Shown in pieces: positions 43,034 through 46,687 of a stretch of 46,687 bases of DNA. The position numbers and the translations under genes were made by a program. How positions within the stretch are numbered: the first letter of the stretch is position 1; each line of letters starts with the position of its first letter. Origin of the DNA: Verrucomicrobiota bacterium (GTDB lineage Bacteria; Verrucomicrobiota; Verrucomicrobiia; Limisphaerales; JAKPVM01); assembly GCA_029572555.1 (NCBI GenBank), contig JAKPVM010000245.1:1-46687 (forward strand), read 5' to 3'. The notes under the pieces are model-generated. The model was not told the DNA's origin, searched no databases, and worked only from the letters and a program-made list of their open reading frames with translations.

Positions 43034-43968
43034 AGTTCGTTTATAATATTTTTAACAATTTTTTCTGGAATATGCAAAACAGTTCCGTGTTTTGCCCCTT
43101 TCGGAAACACCAACTGTTTTGAAATATCTTCCCACACTTTCATATCTTTTGATTTAACCGCCCCATAATACTGAGGATTTACATAATGGTCAAAATAAAC
43201 AAAAAATTCATCGCCAATTTTTATTGCCGAGGGACCCTCAACCCAGCTAATAGTGAATGGTTCACCAGCCTTTCCAAATGGACCTTCTGGGGAATCGCTA
43301 ACTGCAATCCTCAAATTCTTTTTCACAGGTTTTAATGTCTCATCTTTCACAATAAGATAATATTTGCCGTTATTCTCTAACAATGTTGCATCGATTACAT
43401 TAAATCCACCATCATAAAAAAGTTTTGTAGGAGTAAAATCCTGAAAATCTTTTGTAGTGGTATAATAAATTCTATGGTTATAACCATCGTCGCCTGTGTC
43501 TGCGGTCTCAGGAAATTTTCCCGGAATTGTAGAAGCCCAAAAGATTAAAAACTGCTTTTTATGTTTATCGTAAAATAATTCTGGCGCCCAGACATTGCGA
43601 GTATTCGGTTCATTGCTCATTACAGGTATTGCCTTTTGTTCAGACCAATCAATTAAATTACTCGACCAAGCATACCCAATGACTGGCGGTTTTCCCCAAC
43701 CTGTAGTCCAAACAAGGTGAAACCGTTCATCCGCTCCCTGACAAATACAAGGGTCTCTCATTAATTTTCCACCAACCTCTGGCTTTAAAAACGAACTGCC
43801 GCGCGGCTTTAATTCCTCCCATTTCAAACCATCTTTGCTCAATGCAAGATACAAACCATCCTCACCATTTTTTCTAAAAAAAGAAAATAATAATACAGTG
43901 TTCGTTGATTCTTGCGCAATGCAGTTAAGCAACGAAATTAAAAGCAATGTTAAGATACATTTCCTCAT
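43030..43968 (-). CDS. GH43-like secreted glycosidase
   Basis: A 312-residue five-bladed beta-propeller glycosidase with a signal peptide (to about CIAQES). GH43 marks are RDPCICQGADERFHLVWT (general base Asp near residue 73), NVWAPELFYD, an IDATLL strand (pKa-modulating Asp) and VEGPSAIKIGDEFFVYFD (general acid Glu). Family members are mostly alpha-L-arabinofuranosidases, arabinanases and beta-xylosidases, so an arabinose-releasing role fits the operon with GH127 and the epimerase. The sub-family cannot be fixed from sequence alone. It lies 4 bases after the GH127 gene. Confidence 0.82.
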   Translation of the reverse strand: MRKCILTLLLISLLNCIAQESTNTVLLFSFFRKNGEDGLYLALSKDGLKWEELKPRGSSFLKPEVGGKLMRDPCICQGADERFHLVWTTGWGKPPVIGYAWSSNLIDWSEQKAIPVMSNEPNTRNVWAPELFYDKHKKQFLIFWASTIPGKFPETADTGDDGYNHRIYYTTTKDFQDFTPTKLFYDGGFNVIDATLLENNGKYYLIVKDETLKPVKKNLRIAVSDSPEGPFGKAGEPFTISWVEGPSAIKIGDEFFVYFDHYVNPQYYGAVKSKDMKVWEDISKQLVFPKGAKHGTVLHIPEKIVKNIINEL

Positions 43969-43972
43969 ATAT

Positions 43973-46354
43973 CTATTCTTCTGCTTCTATTACCTTCCAT
44001 TCATGTGCACCGGTAGCCCACGAATTTTGCATTTGAACAACAAGCCGTAAAGCCTTTGTCTTTACAGGTGTAAACCGCACCTCACACCATTGGTCTTTTT
44101 TGACTGGATATGTTGTTGTGTTATTGACGGGTTTCCACTCTCCATTTTCCAGATAAAGAATCTTCCACGATTGTGGCAGTCTGCATTCTCCTCTGCCTGT
44201 ATCATCAAACCAATAAACCTTGCATCCTTCTACATTAATTGGTTCTTTCCAGTCATATTGCACCCATTCTTCTGTGCCCTTATGAGGCCACCAATGGCAC
44301 ATATATCGTGGTTGCTCACCCGATTTAGACGGTTCAATCCCGTCATTTATACCTCGAGGTTGACTGTTATCATTTGCAAAACTTACAGAAACTTTTGCCA
44401 ATGCCTCCACACCTTTGACAGCGGGAACTGGCGCCATCGTTGGAGTCCAGACAGTCATTTCACCCGCCTTTCTATTATCCCAACTATAATATGGAATAGC
44501 CGTCAGTTTTACCTTTTCGGGCTTATCAATTGATTGATACAAGACATTGCGCCAATCCATTTCAGGAAGCCTTTGCGCCTCTCCTTTAATTACAGTAATT
44601 CCTCCAAGAAGTAACGGCTGTTTCTCTACCGTAAATTCCGAGTTCAATGGCAAAAATATTGATTTTATTGGTACGTCATAGTCGCAGGCTTCGATACAAT
44701 AAACCAGTGGTCCTCTCTGGATTGCAACAAGACCATTATCAGCCTTTACTTTAGGATTGGCTATTACTTTCTTCACTGGCATAGCAAGGTCAAGTTCAAC
44801 CTTATCCGTAGAACGCCATTCTCTTTCAATCACAAAATAACCTCGTTCAATTTTGGGTTGCGCAACCTTCTTATTGTTGATGTAAACAACCGAATCATCA
44901 CACCAACCCGGTTTTCGTAAATATAAGGTGAATTTAGTGGCTTTATCTACGATTGGTACCAATGAAACTTTACCATCCCACGGATAATCAGTTGTAACTT
45001 TTAAGCCGACATTTCCCGATGAAATCTTCGTTTGAACCTTGCCCTGAATATAAAGATTAACATACAGGGCGTTATCGCCTGCTGCATAAGCATACTCACC
45101 AAGCGATGCTAATGTTCGGGCAACATTAGGCGGACAACACGCACAACCAAACCACGGTGAACGATGGTGGTTGCCTTCGCTTGCAAGTGGATTTACATAG
45201 AAAAACCTTGTCCCATCAAGCGACACGCCTGCCAGAACCCCGTTATACAAAGAACGTTCATATACATCCGCATATCTTGCATCTCCATAAAGTAAGGCAA
45301 GCCTGTGATTCCATTGGGCAAGTGCAACTGATGCGCAAGTCTCTTGATATGCGGTCAAGTTCGGTAAATCATAATCTTCGGTAAATCCTTCATTATGAGC
45401 CGATGGCCCTATGCCACCGGTAATATACATATTTCTTGTAACCGTATTTCGCCAAACCCTATTAATCATTTTCAATAAAGGCTCATCTCCCAACTCGCCA
45501 CCAACATCAGTAGCCCCTGACATTAAATACGCTGCACGAACCGCATGTCCCTTAATATTCCTATGCTCAAAGATTGGGACATCATCCTGCCAGTAAGAAC
45601 CATCATACCTTTCAATTGGTATTTTATGTTCTTCGGCAAAATATTTTTTACCACGATTTAAAATAAAAAACTTTGCAAGGTCAAAATACCGTTTCTCACC
45701 TGTGACCCTATAAAGTTTGACCAGAGCAAGTTCAATTTCAGGATGTCCGGGATAGCCCATTCGTTTGCCCGGACCAAATACCGAATCTATATTGTCAGCA
45801 TATTTAATGGCTACATTTAGCAACTCCCGTTTACCCGTAGCCTGATAATGTGCCACTGCCGCTTCGAACAAATGCCCTGCGCAATACAACTCATGCCAAT
45901 CCCTCAAGTTTGTCCATCGTTTTTCAGGTTCTTTTACAATAAAATAAGTATTAAGATAACCATCAGGTTGTTGAGCCTTTGCAATTATTGAAATTATCTC
46001 ATCTAACCTCTTATCAAGTGCGGGGTCGGGGTGTATAGCAAGAGAGTATGAGACAGCCTCAATCGCCTTATACAAATCCGAGTCCATAAAAACAGGTCCT
46101 TGAAACCCGGTTCTTGCACCGGCGGCTGCAAGTTCAAAATTTTTTATATTACCAGCCTTAACAAGATTTTCCAAATTCACCGGTATTGAGGCAATGCGGT
46201 TTGTTTCCTGACGAGGTTTCCAGAATTTATCAGAAATTTCAACATCAGTAAACGAGACCCTTCTCATCTTTGCCAAAGACGTTTCCTGTGAATAACCTGA
46301 CATTAAGGTAGATGCCAACACCCCGACAGTTAAAAATATAATTTGTTTCTTCAT
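43973..46354 (-). CDS. GH127-like beta-L-arabinofuranosidase with C-terminal carbohydrate-binding-like domain
   Basis: A 793-residue secreted enzyme (signal to about GYSQ). The GH127/DUF1680 zinc site is plain: E340 and C342 in QETCASVALAQ and C407/C408 in GCACCPPNVARTL, matching the Glu-Cys-Cys-Cys set of Bifidobacterium HypBA1, which uses a Cys nucleophile to cleave beta-L-arabinofuranose from hydroxyproline-linked arabinooligosaccharides. YITGGIGPSAHNEGFTEDYDLPN agrees. The last about 140 residues (INDGIEPSKSGEQPR, WVQYDWKEPINVEGCKVYWF) are a discoidin-like galactose-binding module. GH127 also includes rhamnogalacturonan-II enzymes, so the exact linkage is open. ATG 46354 is preferred to the TTG at 46360. 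It heads the GH127-GH43-galM run. Confidence 0.88.
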   Translation of the reverse strand: MKKQIIFLTVGVLASTLMSGYSQETSLAKMRRVSFTDVEISDKFWKPRQETNRIASIPVNLENLVKAGNIKNFELAAAGARTGFQGPVFMDSDLYKAIEAVSYSLAIHPDPALDKRLDEIISIIAKAQQPDGYLNTYFIVKEPEKRWTNLRDWHELYCAGHLFEAAVAHYQATGKRELLNVAIKYADNIDSVFGPGKRMGYPGHPEIELALVKLYRVTGEKRYFDLAKFFILNRGKKYFAEEHKIPIERYDGSYWQDDVPIFEHRNIKGHAVRAAYLMSGATDVGGELGDEPLLKMINRVWRNTVTRNMYITGGIGPSAHNEGFTEDYDLPNLTAYQETCASVALAQWNHRLALLYGDARYADVYERSLYNGVLAGVSLDGTRFFYVNPLASEGNHHRSPWFGCACCPPNVARTLASLGEYAYAAGDNALYVNLYIQGKVQTKISSGNVGLKVTTDYPWDGKVSLVPIVDKATKFTLYLRKPGWCDDSVVYINNKKVAQPKIERGYFVIEREWRSTDKVELDLAMPVKKVIANPKVKADNGLVAIQRGPLVYCIEACDYDVPIKSIFLPLNSEFTVEKQPLLLGGITVIKGEAQRLPEMDWRNVLYQSIDKPEKVKLTAIPYYSWDNRKAGEMTVWTPTMAPVPAVKGVEALAKVSVSFANDNSQPRGINDGIEPSKSGEQPRYMCHWWPHKGTEEWVQYDWKEPINVEGCKVYWFDDTGRGECRLPQSWKILYLENGEWKPVNNTTTYPVKKDQWCEVRFTPVKTKALRLVVQMQNSWATGAHEWKVIEAEE

Positions 46355-46456
46355 TGCCAATTTAATTGATATTTATTGTAATTTAACTTTCTAAAATCTT
46401 TTGAATTTGCAAACAAATCTAATTTCGCATTAATTAACACTAATAACTTATGCTAA

Positions 46457-46687
46457 TCAAACATTTATAATCTCATCTATTGCTACCCATCTTCTCGATT
46501 CAACGGATTTAACTGTGGCGTCCATAACCGCTTGAACCTTTGCGCCATCATAAAATGTTGCTTCGCAAGGTCTATTGTTCCTTATAGCATCAACAAATTC
46601 AAACGCCTGGTCATATCTAAAACTTATCAACGGGTCTACCAATGGGTCTCTTTTGCTAAAGGGTAATTTCCAAAATACCTCTGGAAC
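46457..46687 (-). CDS. Gfo/Idh/MocA oxidoreductase, C-terminal part (cut by window edge)
   Basis: The open frame runs off the right end of the window; the visible 76 or so residues read VPEVFWKLPFSKRDPLVDPLISFRYDQAFEFVDAIRNNRPCEATFYDGAKVQAVMDATVKSVESRRWVAI. The AFEFVDAIRNNRPCEATFYDGAKVQAVMDA pattern is the usual C-terminal helix and substrate-domain end of Gfo/Idh/MocA oxidoreductases (SF..DGL.VQ.ViDAi-like). The ATG-like start in the ORF track (GTG within the frame) is internal. It precedes the GH127 gene by about 100 bases on the same strand and may be in the same operon. Confidence 0.75.
   Translation of the reverse strand, partial: VPEVFWKLPFSKRDPLVDPLISFRYDQAFEFVDAIRNNRPCEATFYDGAKVQAVMDATVKSVESRRWVAIDEIINV

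Noticed and set aside
1-46687. tRNA or rRNA genes
   Set aside because: I saw no tRNA-like cloverleaf, anticodon arm or rRNA signature on either strand, though a covariance search was not possible here.

Overview
The window is a 46.7 kb AT-rich stretch of a bacterial chromosome. The best guess is an anaerobic member of the PVC superphylum, probably Verrucomicrobiota. The clues are a large secreted protein of repeated 'GKSVWWEW..P' modules ending in a RFYRV-type C-terminal domain, a PilV/PilW/PilX-like pseudopilin set, several Tat-tagged or secreted Gfo/Idh/MocA and glycosidase genes, and a YlbF protein with a Cys-rich tail. A glycyl radical enzyme implies oxygen-free metabolism. Taxonomy is inference only; there is no rRNA or tRNA gene here.

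Layout. 1-773: a gene-free island of short repeats and hairpins. 774-2227 (-): glycosyltransferase plus methyltransferase pair. 2333-4363 (+): nitrilase-family amidase and a sugar-kinase-like phosphotransferase. 4402-7519 (-): secreted GH-like DUF4832 protein, MscS channel, orphan ThiS. 7619-10824 (+): UvrA and a Uma2-family protein. 10830-18599 (-): an apparent five-gene operon (modular secreted protein, YfhO-like membrane protein, PilV-, PilW- and PilX-like proteins). 18726-21434 (+): YlbF-like protein, MenG/UbiE, Gfo/Idh/MocA oxidoreductase. 21443-28454 (-): Ski2-like helicase, metallo-beta-lactamase-fold hydrolase, GH106-like glycosidase. 28480-37555 (+): GH39-like glycosidase, LOG-family protein, M16 peptidase, PabB, PabC-like protein, then a radical-SAM activase and a glycyl radical enzyme whose active-site residues match trans-4-hydroxy-L-proline dehydratase (HypD). 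37527-40562: a two-gene type II restriction-modification module flanked by a 35 bp direct repeat derived from the end of hypD. 40557-46687 (-): Xaa-Pro aminopeptidase, aldose epimerase, GH43, GH127 and the tail of another Gfo/Idh/MocA gene.

How the genes may work together. The right half is enriched for plant-cell-wall chemistry. A GH127 beta-L-arabinofuranosidase-like enzyme, a GH43, a secreted aldose epimerase and an X-Pro aminopeptidase lie opposite an operon making hydroxyproline dehydratase and its activase. Hydroxyproline carrying beta-L-arabinofuranose is the hallmark of extensins and related plant glycoproteins, so the two gene groups could together strip arabinose from such proteins and then ferment the hydroxyproline. 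This is an inference from gene content. The restriction-modification module sits exactly between the two groups and looks like a later insertion into the 3' end of hypD.

The most unusual nucleotide-level signals are a five-copy family in the first 240 bases, in which a conserved GTCACC is followed by a hairpin whose stem sequence changes while its pairing is kept, and the att-like duplication around the restriction-modification genes.
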